28,076 bases of DNA from Chroococcidiopsidaceae cyanobacterium CP_BM_RX_35 (GTDB lineage: Bacteria > Cyanobacteriota > Cyanobacteriia > Cyanobacteriales > Chroococcidiopsidaceae), in assembly GCA_019242465.1 (NCBI GenBank), contig JAFAVL010000075.1:1-28076 (forward strand). The letters are read 5' to 3'. The notes below the pieces were generated by a model. It was not told where the DNA came from and made no database searches. It saw only the letters and a program-made list of their open reading frames with translations. Positions 1 through 9,147 of the stretch are shown piece after piece. Positions within the stretch are counted from its first letter, which is position 1; each line of letters opens with the position of its first letter. Both the position numbers and the translations under genes were made by a program.

Positions 1-427
1 CTTCTCTTAGGCAGAGATTAAGGTTTTTCTCAGATGTTTTCATTTTTTATTCTTAGCTGAAATGGGCAAAATTTCCATACCACCTGATCTTGTTTCCCCA
101 AATGTGAACAAGTCTTAACATTTTGGAGAGATTGGTTGAGCAGTGTAGACCTACGGGTCGTGTTATAATCTGCTATTTACGCTACTTTAACGAGACGGCA
201 AGGGCTTTTCTTGCACCTTCGTTCTATGGCATCAGTCAGAGCTTCACTCATAGCGAACCAAGGAGCAGCTGGAGGCAGTGCGAAGAACACAAGCTCAACT
301 CTCCTTTTGGGTGAATGACCAAAACTTCAGTAAAGATACGACTTTTACCTTTCCTAATCTGTTTGCTATCTTAGATGGCAGTCGAGTTTTTATCAACTAC
401 ATAGGGAGCAAAACGCGAGTTAAGAAG
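1..427. other. Leader region upstream of the first gene
   Basis: No convincing gene is visible in this stretch. A 63-codon reading frame at 123-314 has no ribosome-binding site and no recognisable protein character. The stretch contains a short hairpin (GACC TACG GGTC, 148-159) just before a candidate -10 box at 164-169. An in-frame extension of the next gene back to 278 is possible, but it lacks a Shine-Dalgarno site, so I treat it as untranslated leader. Confidence 0.4.
159..169 (+). promoter_or_regulatory. Candidate extended -10 promoter element
   Basis: A perfect TATAAT lies at 164-169, preceded by TG one base upstream, which is the extended -10 pattern. No good -35 box sits 17 bases upstream; TTGAGC at 136-141 is too far. 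It would give a leader of roughly 250 bases for the gene starting at 428. It is inferred from sequence only. Confidence 0.3.
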
Positions 428-1237
428 ATGAGCAAACGGGTAGCTCTATTTTATTCGAACTTCCGTCAGTCAGCTGTCACCTCTGTTGTAGCTTTGTTAT
501 GCATGTTAGGAGTTGGAGTTCTCCAGGTTCCGCAACTGCAAGAGCTTAATTCTAGTCAAAAAAATGACTCGCTAGCAACGCTGCAAAGAGAAACTCGCTC
601 AGAAAAGCTACGGCTTTCATTAATGCAACAACTGCCTACTTTTAGTTTTGATAACTTAATGGCAGACTGGGTATTTCTCAATTTTTTACAATACTTTGGA
701 GATGATGATGTCCGAGGAAAAATAGGTTATAGCCTTAGTCCAGACTATTTCAGTGTAATTATAGCTCGCGATCCACGTTTTTTAGCTGCGTATCCGTTCT
801 TATCTACGAGTACGTCTATCTATGCGGCCAGACCAGAGTTATCTGTAGCACTAATGGCAAAAGGACTAAAATCACTCTCTCCCACAGTTCCTCAGAAGTC
901 CTATTATATTTGGCGCTACAAAGGAATTGACGAATTATTGTTTCTAGGGGATGCTAAAGCGGCAAAACATTCATTTGAAATGGCAGCTAATTGGGCGAGT
1001 TTTTATTCTGATGCAGAAGGCAAACAAGTAGCAGCAATTTCGCGAGGGACAGCACAGTTTCTATCCCGTAATCCTAAGAGTAGATGGGCTCAAGTGGCTG
1101 CCTGGGTCATGGTTCTGAACAATCAACTTGATGACCGAACGCGGGAAATAGCAATTAAAAGGCTTAAGGCTCTGGGCGCTAAGGTGTCTGTGACTCCTCA
1201 AGGAGTTGCACAGGTGCAACTGCCAAAGAAAGATTGA
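428..1237 (+). CDS. Conserved cyanobacterial protein, membrane-anchored, unknown function
   Basis: This gene encodes about 269 residues. I chose the ATG at 428 because an AAGAAG-like site lies just before it and the protein then opens with a basic stretch and one hydrophobic segment (about residues 15-35), consistent with a membrane anchor or uncleaved signal. The remainder is soluble and mostly helical, with a DNLMADWVFLNFLQYFGDD block and a YYIWRYKGIDELLFLGD block that I recall as conserved among cyanobacterial proteins of unknown function. The second half, with alternating small and aromatic residues in helix-turn-helix spacing, resembles TPR-like repeats, but no repeat is clean enough to claim. 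It precedes ftsH on the same strand with a 136-base gap, so co-transcription is possible but not shown. An upstream start at 278 would add 50 residues without a ribosome-binding site. Confidence 0.7.
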   Translation: MSKRVALFYSNFRQSAVTSVVALLCMLGVGVLQVPQLQELNSSQKNDSLATLQRETRSEKLRLSLMQQLPTFSFDNLMADWVFLNFLQYFGDDDVRGKIGYSLSPDYFSVIIARDPRFLAAYPFLSTSTSIYAARPELSVALMAKGLKSLSPTVPQKSYYIWRYKGIDELLFLGDAKAAKHSFEMAANWASFYSDAEGKQVAAISRGTAQFLSRNPKSRWAQVAAWVMVLNNQLDDRTREIAIKRLKALGAKVSVTPQGVAQVQLPKKD

Positions 1238-1373
1238 TGGGAATGGGGCGTAGGGATAAGAAGCGAGGCTAACTCTGTTTCCCACACCCGGTTCTCAAAT
1301 TCTAAGGTAAATTAAGAATAGTTAACAATAGGTTTAAAGCGCTAAGCGCGCAGTATTAGGAGGATGGGCCCCT

Positions 1374-3212
1374 GTGAATAAAAGGTGGAGAAATGCAGGG
1401 CTGTACGCACTGCTGGCACTGGTTGTCATTGCGTTGGGAACAGCATTCTTAGACAAACCCAGTAATGAAAGAGAGACATGGCGGTACAGCCAATTTATTC
1501 AAGAGGTCGAACGAGGCAAAGTTGAGAAAGTTAGCCTCAGTTCTGACCGCTCTAAGGCACTGGTTACGCCCTTAGATGGCAAAAAGGTTGTGGTCAACGT
1601 ACCCAACGACCCCGATCTCATCAATATTCTGACCAAATACCAAGTCGATATTTCGGTTTTGCCTCAGGCTGATGAAGGTTTCTGGTTCAAGGCACTAAGC
1701 AGTCTCTTCTTCCCAGTGCTGCTCCTGGTGGGCTTATTCTTCTTGCTACGACGTGCCCAGAGTGGTCCTGGTAGTCAGGCGATGAACTTTGGTAAATCTA
1801 AAGCTAGAGTCCAGATGGAGCCGCAAACACAGGTGACATTTGGGGATGTAGCTGGAATTGACCAAGCCAAGCTGGAATTGAACGAAGTTGTTGACTTCCT
1901 CAAGAACGCAGACAGATTTACTGCTGTAGGGGCAAAAATTCCCAAGGGTGTGCTGCTCGTGGGACCTCCTGGTACTGGTAAAACGCTGCTGGCTCGGGCG
2001 GTGGCTGGGGAAGCAGGTGTGCCATTCTTCTCCATCTCAGGCTCAGAGTTCGTCGAAATGTTCGTGGGGGTAGGTGCTTCTCGAGTCCGCGACTTGTTCG
2101 AGCAAGCTAAAGCCAATGCACCTTGCATCGTGTTTATTGATGAAATCGACGCCGTTGGTCGTCAACGGGGTGCGGGCTTAGGTGGTGGCAACGACGAGCG
2201 GGAGCAAACCCTGAACCAGTTGTTGACCGAAATGGACGGTTTTGAGGGTAACACTGGCATCATTATTATTGCTGCTACAAACCGTCCTGATGTACTAGAT
2301 GCAGCGCTGCTGCGCCCTGGTCGCTTTGATCGGCAAGTTGTGGTAGACCGCCCAGATTATGCAGGTCGGTCTGAGATTCTCAAGGTTCACGCCCGTGGCA
2401 AGACTTTGGCGAAGGATGTGGATTTGGATCGGATTGCCCGACGGACACCTGGCTTTACTGGAGCCGATTTGTCCAACTTGTTGAATGAAGCGGCAATTCT
2501 AGCGGCGCGGCGAAATTTGACGGAGATCTCGATGGATGAGGTCAATGACGCAATTGACCGCGTGTTGGCAGGTCCTGAGAAGAAAGACCGACTAATGAGC
2601 GAGAAGCGCAAGACGCTGGTAGCGTACCACGAAGCAGGTCACGCGCTGGTGGGAGCCTTAATGCCGGACTATGACCCGGTACAAAAGATTAGTATTATTC
2701 CTCGCGGTCGAGCTGGTGGTTTAACCTGGTTTACACCCAGCGAAGATCGGATGGATACGGGTCTTTATAGCCGCTCTTATCTGGAAAATCAGATGGCGGT
2801 GGCTTTAGGCGGTCGGATTTCGGAAGAGTTACTCTTCGGAGAAGAGGAAGTGACCACAGGTGCTTCAAACGATTTGCAGCAGGTCGCTCGGGTAGCACGT
2901 CAAATGGTAACCCGGTTTGGGATGAGCGATCGTCTCGGTCCTGTCGCTCTCGGTCGTCAGCAAGGCAATATGTTCTTAGGACGGGATATTGTTGCCGAGC
3001 GCGACTTTTCGGAAGAAACAGCAGCCGCAATTGATGACGAAGTTCGTCAACTCGTGGAGGTTGCCTACCGTCGTGCCAAAGAGGTATTGGTAAATAACCA
3101 CCATGTCTTAGATCTACTGGCTCAAGCTTTAGTCGAGAAGGAAACTGTAGATGCAGATGAACTGCAAGAGATGTTGGCAAATAACGACGTCAGGACAGCT
3201 GCTTTAGCGTAG
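1374..3212 (+). CDS. ftsH: ATP-dependent zinc metalloprotease FtsH (FtsH3 type)
   Basis: This gene encodes a 612-residue membrane AAA+ protease that unfolds and degrades membrane proteins; in cyanobacteria such proteases act in photosystem II repair and other quality control. It starts at GTG 1374, ten bases after AGGAGG (1358-1363). Two N-terminal membrane segments (about 8-26 and 106-125) flank the lumenal or periplasmic domain. Walker A GPPGTGKT is at 197-204, Walker B IVFIDEID at 252-259, the second region of homology at about 301-320, and the zinc site HEAGH at 419-423 with the third ligand Asp500. The N-terminus [11 protein letters not shown] matches what I recall of Synechocystis slr1604 (FtsH3) rather than slr0228 (FtsH2). 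In Synechocystis, FtsH3 forms hetero-oligomers with FtsH1 or FtsH2. All catalytic residues are intact. A clear terminator follows. Confidence 0.97.
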   Translation: MNKRWRNAGLYALLALVVIALGTAFLDKPSNERETWRYSQFIQEVERGKVEKVSLSSDRSKALVTPLDGKKVVVNVPNDPDLINILTKYQVDISVLPQADEGFWFKALSSLFFPVLLLVGLFFLLRRAQSGPGSQAMNFGKSKARVQMEPQTQVTFGDVAGIDQAKLELNEVVDFLKNADRFTAVGAKIPKGVLLVGPPGTGKTLLARAVAGEAGVPFFSISGSEFVEMFVGVGASRVRDLFEQAKANAPCIVFIDEIDAVGRQRGAGLGGGNDEREQTLNQLLTEMDGFEGNTGIIIIAATNRPDVLDAALLRPGRFDRQVVVDRPDYAGRSEILKVHARGKTLAKDVDLDRIARRTPGFTGADLSNLLNEAAILAARRNLTEISMDEVNDAIDRVLAGPEKKDRLMSEKRKTLVAYHEAGHALVGALMPDYDPVQKISIIPRGRAGGLTWFTPSEDRMDTGLYSRSYLENQMAVALGGRISEELLFGEEEVTTGASNDLQQVARVARQMVTRFGMSDRLGPVALGRQQGNMFLGRDIVAERDFSEETAAAIDDEVRQLVEVAYRRAKEVLVNNHHVLDLLAQALVEKETVDADELQEMLANNDVRTAALA

Positions 3213-3236
3213 CTATCACAAATACCTCTATTTTTC

Positions 3237-3262
3237 ATGCCCTCTGTACGAGGGCATTTTTT
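3237..3262 (+). terminator. Rho-independent terminator after ftsH
   Basis: A perfect 8-base-pair stem, ATGCCCTC / GAGGGCAT, with a 5-base loop is followed directly by a run of T. It lies 25 bases after the ftsH stop codon. Confidence 0.85.
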
Positions 3263-3393
3263 GTTGCCTGAGTCCGATCGTTAGGATGAGTGTGACTTCA
3301 TCAAACGGACCTTAACGTTTTGTTTACGTTCATATAGTTTTCGCTTAAAGCGGCTCCAGTACTTTATAGGTAGTTCCCTCGTCTACTCGTAAA

Positions 3394-4011
3394 ATGAAGA
3401 ACTTTATTATAAAGGCTGCTGCACTTGCTGCATCCACTGTTGCTGTGGCTACAGTTTCTGTAATGACGAATCCGGCACAGGCAGCTGATTTCAACTTTAG
3501 TTGGAAAGGGGTTAATGGTTACTCAGCTCTTGGCAGCTTCAGCTATAACGAAACCAATGCCCCAGCAGTCATTTCCGAATCTGGTGCCGGACCAACTAAA
3601 TTCCTACAATCATTTTCTGTTTCCTTCTTTGATCCACAACAGAAACTGCTTGAAAGCGGAAGTTCAGTCGAAGATGGTGTCTCTAGCGATAGATTTTTCA
3701 GACTTGATTTTAACAGCCAATCTCAGAACATCAACGTGCTAGATGCTGATATTGGTGGAACTTCATACCAATATTTTCTCACCAATCTTCGCACTCCTAG
3801 TGGGCAAGTTGTAGGTCCTGGTGTGACTGACTTCAATCTCTTCTATAGACCCAACGGGACCCCAGTGCTTGACTCTAGTCCTACCGTTCAGGTTTCACAG
3901 GTGCCCGAACCCTCTTCTCTGCTAGGCATACTAGCTCTAGGTACGGGTTACTTGCTACGTCAACGGCAGAAGTTGCGTAAGGGTACCGTCGGTACTACCT
4001 CAGTCAGATGA
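3394..4011 (+). CDS. PEP-CTERM sorting domain protein, exported
   Basis: This gene encodes a 205-residue exported protein of unknown function. The N-terminus (MKNFIIKAAALAASTVAVATVSVM, split as K-rich start then hydrophobic core) is a signal peptide with a likely AQA-like cleavage site near residue 30. The C-terminus carries a PEP-CTERM signal: VPEPSS, a hydrophobic segment of about 17 residues (LLGILALGTGYLL) and a basic tail with R and K. In this family the tail is recognised by an exosortase, and the protein is delivered to the outer surface or an extracellular matrix. The middle is rich in Ser, Asn, Phe and Gly and probably forms beta strands. No exosortase gene lies in the window. No strong ribosome-binding site is visible; the start is chosen from the signal peptide. 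Confidence 0.85.
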   Translation: MKNFIIKAAALAASTVAVATVSVMTNPAQAADFNFSWKGVNGYSALGSFSYNETNAPAVISESGAGPTKFLQSFSVSFFDPQQKLLESGSSVEDGVSSDRFFRLDFNSQSQNINVLDADIGGTSYQYFLTNLRTPSGQVVGPGVTDFNLFYRPNGTPVLDSSPTVQVSQVPEPSSLLGILALGTGYLLRQRQKLRKGTVGTTSVR

Positions 4012-4080
4012 GGCAGTATTGAGCAAGATCAATGCAGTTGTCAGAGACAGAACATTGAGTGACATAAATCATTAGAATCT

Positions 4081-4102
4081 GGCTTCCAGAGAACTGGAAG
4101 CC
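4081..4102. terminator. Hairpin between convergent genes
   Basis: A perfect 9-base-pair stem GGCTTCCAG / CTGGAAGCC with loop AGAA sits between the ends of the PEP-CTERM gene and the convergent methyltransferase gene. There is no T-run on either side, so it is only a possible bidirectional terminator or transcript-end stabiliser. Confidence 0.45.
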
Positions 4103-4144
4103 ATGCGCTAACAGTATCTATGATAATATCCTATAGCCTTCGTA

Positions 4145-4918
4145 CTAAGTAAAGTCTTCCATCTTACCTGGTTTTCGTGCAACTACAACTAACTTATCTC
4201 GCCAAAGTGGACGAAGTAGCAATGGACTAGCTATTATCCTCGCTAGTTGTGTCTTTAGACTTGAACCAACATTATCAAGTTGTTGTAATCGGATATTAAC
4301 TGACTCAAAACCAGCTGTTTCAATCTGCCACTTTAAGTGTGTTTGGCTGTATTCTATAGGATGACCAATGCTAAAACCTCGTTCAGGAATACGGAAGGTA
4401 TCGAAGACACGCAAACCCAATGCTAGTCTAACTATATTTCTTAAGCGATATAGATTGGGAGTGGTAAGGAAAAGCCAGCCGCCTGGCTTGAGCCAAGTTT
4501 TTACCTTATCTAAAACAATGTATGGTGGCACTGGCATATGTTCAATAACCTCACATATCACTACCAAGTCGTAGTAGTTTCGTTGTTCCAAATCATCGTG
4601 TAAAAGATCGCAACATTGAAATTTTATATGATGGTCTAATATACTCTGTTTGTATGTTTCGTTCACATCAGCTACAGTACATTCGTAATTAAAAAGTTCT
4701 TGAGAAATTAATGCTATTTGACCTCCACCGATTTCAAGAAGCTTAGGATGATTTGGCATTGGAAGTTGATGAATTTGCTTAACCGTATTAAAATACCTAG
4801 ACTTTTGCTGCTTATAATATGAGTCTTGCTCGAAAAATTTATTATTTAGTATTGTCTTTATATAAGCCTTTTCGAAATTTGATTTGACTAAAACTTGATT
4901 CTGATTTTGAACATTCAT
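4145..4918 (-). CDS. Class I SAM-dependent methyltransferase
   Basis: This gene encodes 257 residues. Motif I is LLEIGGGQ (about 60-67), the acidic residue that would bind the ribose is Asp84 (VADVN), and the later CEVIEHMP (122-129) and WLKPGGWLFLTTPN (142-155) blocks are typical of the Methyltransf_11/23 group. Substrate is unknown; relatives often act on glycans, lipids or quinones. The start ATG is preceded by AGAGGA about nine bases upstream. The gene and the flanking DNA on its 5' side are clearly more AT-rich than most of the window, which may indicate acquisition. No neighbour identifies a pathway, although a surface-glycan role would fit the nearby exported proteins; that is inference. 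Confidence 0.8.
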   Translation of the reverse strand: MNVQNQNQVLVKSNFEKAYIKTILNNKFFEQDSYYKQQKSRYFNTVKQIHQLPMPNHPKLLEIGGGQIALISQELFNYECTVADVNETYKQSILDHHIKFQCCDLLHDDLEQRNYYDLVVICEVIEHMPVPPYIVLDKVKTWLKPGGWLFLTTPNLYRLRNIVRLALGLRVFDTFRIPERGFSIGHPIEYSQTHLKWQIETAGFESVNIRLQQLDNVGSSLKTQLARIIASPLLLRPLWRDKLVVVARKPGKMEDFT

Positions 4919-5697
4919 AGCATGTATCCTCTTTTTAAGTTTAAATATGCACTTTATTCATAAACTATCAGCTGTGAAAACAAGTTTTTTACTACTCTTT
5001 TGCTTGCCCATTAAGCGGAAACAAAATCACTAATGCTGAAATCAGAATTAAAACTTTAAGGATAGCATGGCAGGAGCTAGAAACATTCATGTTTGTCCTT
5101 TTTTGCTGACAAATATTTTATTTTGTAATTTGAGAAAGATTCGCATTCATGGTATCAGTAGCATAAAAAGTATTTTGATTTTTTGATATAAAACTTCAAA
5201 TCTTTAATACCACAAAAATCTCAAGCCATAACCTAGTTAATCAGACTGGCAAAACTGATTTTTATTCTTCAGCACGATTGGTTTTGCTTGTGTATTATAT
5301 TACTATCAGCTAGAGTGTTGTCCAGCAATTTTACAGAAGTTAAAATTGGGTGTAGGTCGCGGTTCACGCTAGAGCTTAATCAAAGGTTCAAGGTGTTTTA
5401 TTAAAAGAGTAGTGGTGAGCCTCTGAAGTGGACAGATTTTGTGGCTTTAGCTAGGTCCAGAGAGACCCAAAGCCTTCATCAAGCTTTAAGATACACCTTT
5501 TACCAATTTTGGTCTAACTTGCTACATTATGTTTTTTCAGTAAATTCCACAGGAAAGCCTTGCTTTCCACTTCACAGAACTTTATAGTCTACCTATGTTC
5601 CGCAGTTAGGGCAAGAGCTTGTCAGTTCTTTTGTCTAAGCTTCACAAGAATTAGATTCTGCTGCGTGATTTATGTGCCTAAAAAGGAGTTAGTTGGG
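4919..5697. other. AT-rich intergenic region
   Basis: This stretch of about 780 bases has no supported gene. It separates the leftward methyltransferase gene from the rightward small PEP-CTERM gene, so it must hold both promoters, but I see no clear -35/-10 pair. Two secondary-structure candidates stand out. One is a perfect hairpin, GGAAAGC CTT GCTTTCC, at 5552-5568. The other is an imperfect one at 5443-5474, in which GGCTTT pairs with AAAGCC and GGTC with GACC. Both would fall in the leader of the PEP-CTERM gene if transcription starts before them. Confidence 0.5.
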
Positions 5698-6027
5698 ATG
5701 TTGGAGCCATTGAATCGGATTACCAAGTGTTCAGTAGTACTTGGAGCTATATTGCTCACCAGCATGGGAGCAAGTTTTACTCCAGCACAGGCTTCTGTGC
5801 TGCGTGAAGGTAATTCCTTAATGTTGCATCCAGCTTTTATGGGCATTAGTTCTGACAGTAACTCTTCGTCAGGCACAGATCCTACAGCTCCTACAGCTAC
5901 GTCTCTCACAGCTACGGTTTCTACAGATCCTGTTCCGGCTCCTGAGCCTACCTATGCTGCTGGTATCTTAGCTTTTGGTGTTTTGGGTTTAGGTTTCTTA
6001 TGGAAGGTCTTTCCTAAAGCCAAATAG
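5698..6027 (+). CDS. Small PEP-CTERM-like exported protein, Thr/Ser/Pro-rich
   Basis: I chose ATG 5698 because AAGGAG (5683-5688) lies nine bases upstream and the protein then begins with a proper signal peptide; the longer frame from 5560 has neither. The product is 109 residues: signal peptide (about 1-32, ending PAQA), a short region, a Thr/Ser/Ala/Pro-rich stretch (about 50-78) built from loosely repeated units, then PAPEP, a hydrophobic segment and a basic tail (KVFPKAK). That tail arrangement matches PEP-CTERM sorting signals. Most of the mature protein is low-complexity and could be heavily glycosylated or act as a linker; that is inference. The next gene starts 40 bases later on the same strand. 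Confidence 0.75.
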   Translation: MLEPLNRITKCSVVLGAILLTSMGASFTPAQASVLREGNSLMLHPAFMGISSDSNSSSGTDPTAPTATSLTATVSTDPVPAPEPTYAAGILAFGVLGLGFLWKVFPKAK

Positions 6028-6067
6028 CGAACTCGACTAGAATTTTTGGAAGGCTACTCAGACAATA

Positions 6068-8071
6068 GTGAACAGCAGAGTCTATGTCGTCCCTCTGATT
6101 TGCCTGACAATTCTATCTATTCTGGTACTGCCTTGGTTTAGAATGCCAAGATTTGCCACGGAAGCTTTGCCCCAGCTAAGCCAGCCTTTGCCCGTTGCAT
6201 CCTTATCTCATTCCCAGCAAGGACCAAATGATCCAAAGGAACTCGAAGCCTTTATCGACCAATTTTTCGCTAAGTATGAGGCAGAGCAGATTCCTGGTAA
6301 GGTTTTCGTCCTAGTCAAAGATGGTAGCATCTTCTTATCTAAAGGCTATGGCTATGCCAACATTGAGCAACTAACGCCCGTCATCCCAAGTAAAACGCTC
6401 TTTCGCGTTGGCTCCCTATCAAAGTTGTTTACAGCTACAGCAGTAATGCAACTGGCTGAACAAGGCAAGCTCAGGCTGAATGATGATATTAATAGATATC
6501 TCAAGCAATTCCACGTAGAGAATAACAGCTTCGAACCACTCACATCTGCCCATCTGTTAACTCATACAGATGGGTTCGATGTCGCGTGGACTATTGGAGC
6601 TGCAACCCATTGCCAGTCTCCACTGCCATCACTTGAGCGATTCTTGAGCCAAAACTTGCCCCAACGGGTACGCTCACCTGGAAAACTATATGTCTATGGT
6701 GATGCGGGGATGGCATTAGCAGGTTACCTAGTACAGGTGCTTTCTGGAGCCCCGTTCACACAATATATCAACCAAAATATCCTACAGCCGTTGGATATGC
6801 ACCACAGCAGTTTTCAGCAGCCGTTACCTCCTGAGCTTGAATCCAATTTAGCAGTAGGCTATGAGGACAAAAACGCTACTCTTCAAAAGACCCCATTCAC
6901 TTGTGGCAAGAGTGTTCCCAGCATTGCCTTAAGCGCCACTGCCACAGACATGGCTCACTTCATGATTGCTCATTTACAGGGTGGTCATTACGGTAAAATG
7001 CAGCTTTTGAACGAAACCACGGTGCAAGATATGCACCGCCAGCACTTTACTAACTTTCCTTCCCTACCTGCAGCAGCAGGCTCTGCCTATGGGTTTTACG
7101 AACGTTTCCAAAATCATCAACGAGCAATTGAACATGGTGGTAGCATATACGGCTATACTAGCCAACTATTTCTCATGCCAGAGCAAAACCTCGGCTTCTT
7201 TGTCGCCTACAACAAAGAGGACAAGGTTGAACTCCGGGAAAACCTGATTGAGCAGTTTTTAGATCATTATTATCCAGAACCAAAGAACAAGAACTCGCCA
7301 CCCCATCCTCAGCTAAGTACTCAGTTTCAACAGCAGGCTCAGGAGCTTAATGGCAACTACCGCTTTGTTCGCTATCCTCAGCACTCATTTGCCAAATTGT
7401 GGGCAATTTTGTTTGGTCCTAGACCTGACTTGCGTCTAAGAAGCAATAGCGATGGTACCTTAACGCTACTTCCTATAGGAACTAAGTGGGTGCAAGTAAA
7501 ACCGTTATTGTTACAGTATCTTGATGGTAAAAGCTATCTCAGATTCTGGCAAGACAATCAGGGGCAGATTACTAATGTGTCCTTGAGCAAATATGTTTTT
7601 GTGACCTATGAGAAGTTGTTATGGTATGAAACTGTTGATTTTCAACAGGGGATTGTCGGTTTCTGTATACTAATGTTCCTATCAGCATGCCGCGTCTGGC
7701 CAATAGAGCCTTTGATGCTGCACTGGCGAGGGCGGTCTTTTCAAGTTTCGCGATTCACTCGTGTAATGCAGTTTCTGATAGGTGCGATCGGTATCTTAAA
7801 TCTATCTTTTCTAATCGGTATGCTCCTAGTCACTCTTCAAATTGACTACTGGGAGTTTTTCTTTGGCATGCCTCCTATCACAATTGCTTTGCTTTATCTT
7901 CCGATTTTGACGACTAGCTTGACTGCTGGATTGCCGATAGCTGCATTGTTAGCTTGGCAAGATAAGCGCTGGTCAGTGATGCAGCGACTGCACCATTTAC
8001 TGATTGCGCTAGCTGCTGGAATATTTATCTTGTTGCTAGACTACTGGAATTTATTGGGATTTCAATTTTAG
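6068..8071 (+). CDS. Serine hydrolase, beta-lactamase/PBP fold, with membrane-embedded C-terminus
   Basis: This gene encodes 667 residues starting at GTG. An N-terminal membrane segment (about 5-22) anchors the protein. The beta-lactamase-related domain (about 60-400, PF00144 type) has the catalytic S116-L-S-K119 tetrad, a Y210-G-D212 motif where class C enzymes have Y-x-N, and H356-G-G in the third motif position. Such proteins act as peptidases, esterases or D-Ala-D-Ala-type enzymes on peptidoglycan or small esters; the substrate cannot be read from the sequence. The last 140 residues add about four membrane segments (about 525-545, 566-590, 601-629 and 642-660), so the catalytic domain should be held at the outer face of the inner membrane. 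A candidate GGAAGG site lies some 13 bases before the GTG, rather far. It follows the small PEP-CTERM gene closely and may be co-transcribed. Confidence 0.85.
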   Translation: MNSRVYVVPLICLTILSILVLPWFRMPRFATEALPQLSQPLPVASLSHSQQGPNDPKELEAFIDQFFAKYEAEQIPGKVFVLVKDGSIFLSKGYGYANIEQLTPVIPSKTLFRVGSLSKLFTATAVMQLAEQGKLRLNDDINRYLKQFHVENNSFEPLTSAHLLTHTDGFDVAWTIGAATHCQSPLPSLERFLSQNLPQRVRSPGKLYVYGDAGMALAGYLVQVLSGAPFTQYINQNILQPLDMHHSSFQQPLPPELESNLAVGYEDKNATLQKTPFTCGKSVPSIALSATATDMAHFMIAHLQGGHYGKMQLLNETTVQDMHRQHFTNFPSLPAAAGSAYGFYERFQNHQRAIEHGGSIYGYTSQLFLMPEQNLGFFVAYNKEDKVELRENLIEQFLDHYYPEPKNKNSPPHPQLSTQFQQQAQELNGNYRFVRYPQHSFAKLWAILFGPRPDLRLRSNSDGTLTLLPIGTKWVQVKPLLLQYLDGKSYLRFWQDNQGQITNVSLSKYVFVTYEKLLWYETVDFQQGIVGFCILMFLSACRVWPIEPLMLHWRGRSFQVSRFTRVMQFLIGAIGILNLSFLIGMLLVTLQIDYWEFFFGMPPITIALLYLPILTTSLTAGLPIAALLAWQDKRWSVMQRLHHLLIALAAGIFILLLDYWNLLGFQF

Positions 8072-8095
8072 GAGATGTTTTAGCTACAAAGAAGG

Positions 8096-8881
8096 TCAAC
8101 CTCCCGCTTGAGAATCTGTCAGCCTTGCTTTATCAGGCGGGTTGAGAATTTTTAATAAAGCTTGTCGATAAAGATTTTGACCGTCAGAGTTAAGATGGAC
8201 ACCATCAATTGTCAAATCTTTCCTTAAGGACTGACCTTGATATAAAGGTTGTATATCTTCTTCAAATAAGATAACTTTTTCCATTGCTGCAATTTGACGA
8301 ATCAAGGCATTAATTTCTTCAACTCTAGTTATAGGACCAGCAAGTGCAGGATTATAACTTGCTTCAACTGTTGAGTAAAACGCTGGAATTACAAACACCT
8401 GATTTGCTCCTAAGCCTTGCACAAGAGAGATACTTGTTTTGAGATTTTTTATAAAATCATCATTAGTAATACTACCGTCAGCGTCATTAGTTCCCATCGC
8501 AATGATTGCTACTTGGCATTTCACGTTTGCCGTAGTTAAAGCCTTTAGCTGATCGACTAGAGAAGTTGTTGTCATTCCACCCATGGCAAAATTGAAAGTG
8601 TGCTTTCCTAAGCTATTACCAAGACTTGAAGAAATCGAATCGCCAAACAAGCAGGCATCGTAGTTCTTGTTTTGGGTTGAGTTGACCTGCTTTTGCCACC
8701 AAATTTCAGCAATCAAATAATCTTTTGAGCTGGAAGTTAGCTTTAATGGTATCTGTTCAAAAGACTGCCCCTGCAGCTCTATAGAAGTCGTATATGCTTG
8801 GATTCGAGTCGGGTTAAGTATACTTAATCCCGCCATAAGAAACACGACCGTAGACTGGACTAGGGACAAAATTTTACTCAT
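8096..8881 (-). CDS. SGNH/GDSL-family hydrolase, exported
   Basis: This gene encodes 261 residues with an N-terminal signal peptide or anchor (about 1-29). The four SGNH blocks are visible: GDS at 80-82 with catalytic Ser82, Gly101 in NFAMGG, GTND at 130-133 with Asn132, and DGVH at 226-229 supplying the Asp/His pair. Members are esterases, lipases or deacetylases, many acting on carbohydrate esters. Its gene converges with the preceding beta-lactamase-fold gene, with only 24 bases between the stops. No clear terminator and only a weak ribosome-binding site are visible. Confidence 0.85.
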   Translation of the reverse strand: MSKILSLVQSTVVFLMAGLSILNPTRIQAYTTSIELQGQSFEQIPLKLTSSSKDYLIAEIWWQKQVNSTQNKNYDACLFGDSISSSLGNSLGKHTFNFAMGGMTTTSLVDQLKALTTANVKCQVAIIAMGTNDADGSITNDDFIKNLKTSISLVQGLGANQVFVIPAFYSTVEASYNPALAGPITRVEEINALIRQIAAMEKVILFEEDIQPLYQGQSLRKDLTIDGVHLNSDGQNLYRQALLKILNPPDKARLTDSQAGG

Positions 8882-9147
8882 AGAAGTTAGCTTTCAAAGA
8901 TTTGCTTGGACACACTGCAAAAACAGGAATTACGTAAGTCTATCCTATATTTTGATGCAGTTACTAGATGAACTAGGCTCTACCTGTACAGTGCAGCGAT
9001 CGTAAGATTTTACGACTCTCGCAAAAAAGTGAGCGATAATAACTATAACATCTATCTAAGGGAGGAGGTAAGTCGGAAGGCTGATAAGTGAACGCTTGCT
9101 AGAAGCTTAGATTAAAATGTTGTGAACACAGCAAGTTGAGATTTCCT
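8882..9147. other. Divergent intergenic region before pgi
   Basis: This 266-base gap holds promoters for the leftward SGNH hydrolase and rightward pgi. A small hairpin, CGTAA GATT TTACG, starts at 9000 within a GCGATCGTAAG context. A purine-rich GGGAGGAGG tract near 9060-9068 looks like a ribosome-binding site but no credible reading frame follows it. Confidence 0.35.

Noticed and set aside
123..314. 63-codon frame near the left edge
   Set aside because: No ribosome-binding site, no recognisable protein features, and it overlaps a candidate promoter.
1364..1381. Six-codon frame (ATG at 1364) overlapping the GTG start of ftsH
   Set aside because: Its ATG lies directly on the Shine-Dalgarno sequence of ftsH, too close to be used; it arises by chance from AGGAGGATG.
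2731..3180. 149-codon reading frame on the minus strand inside ftsH
   Set aside because: It lies fully antisense to well-conserved ftsH codons, has no ribosome-binding site, and its composition (many Arg, Pro, Leu) is that expected from the complement of a coding strand.
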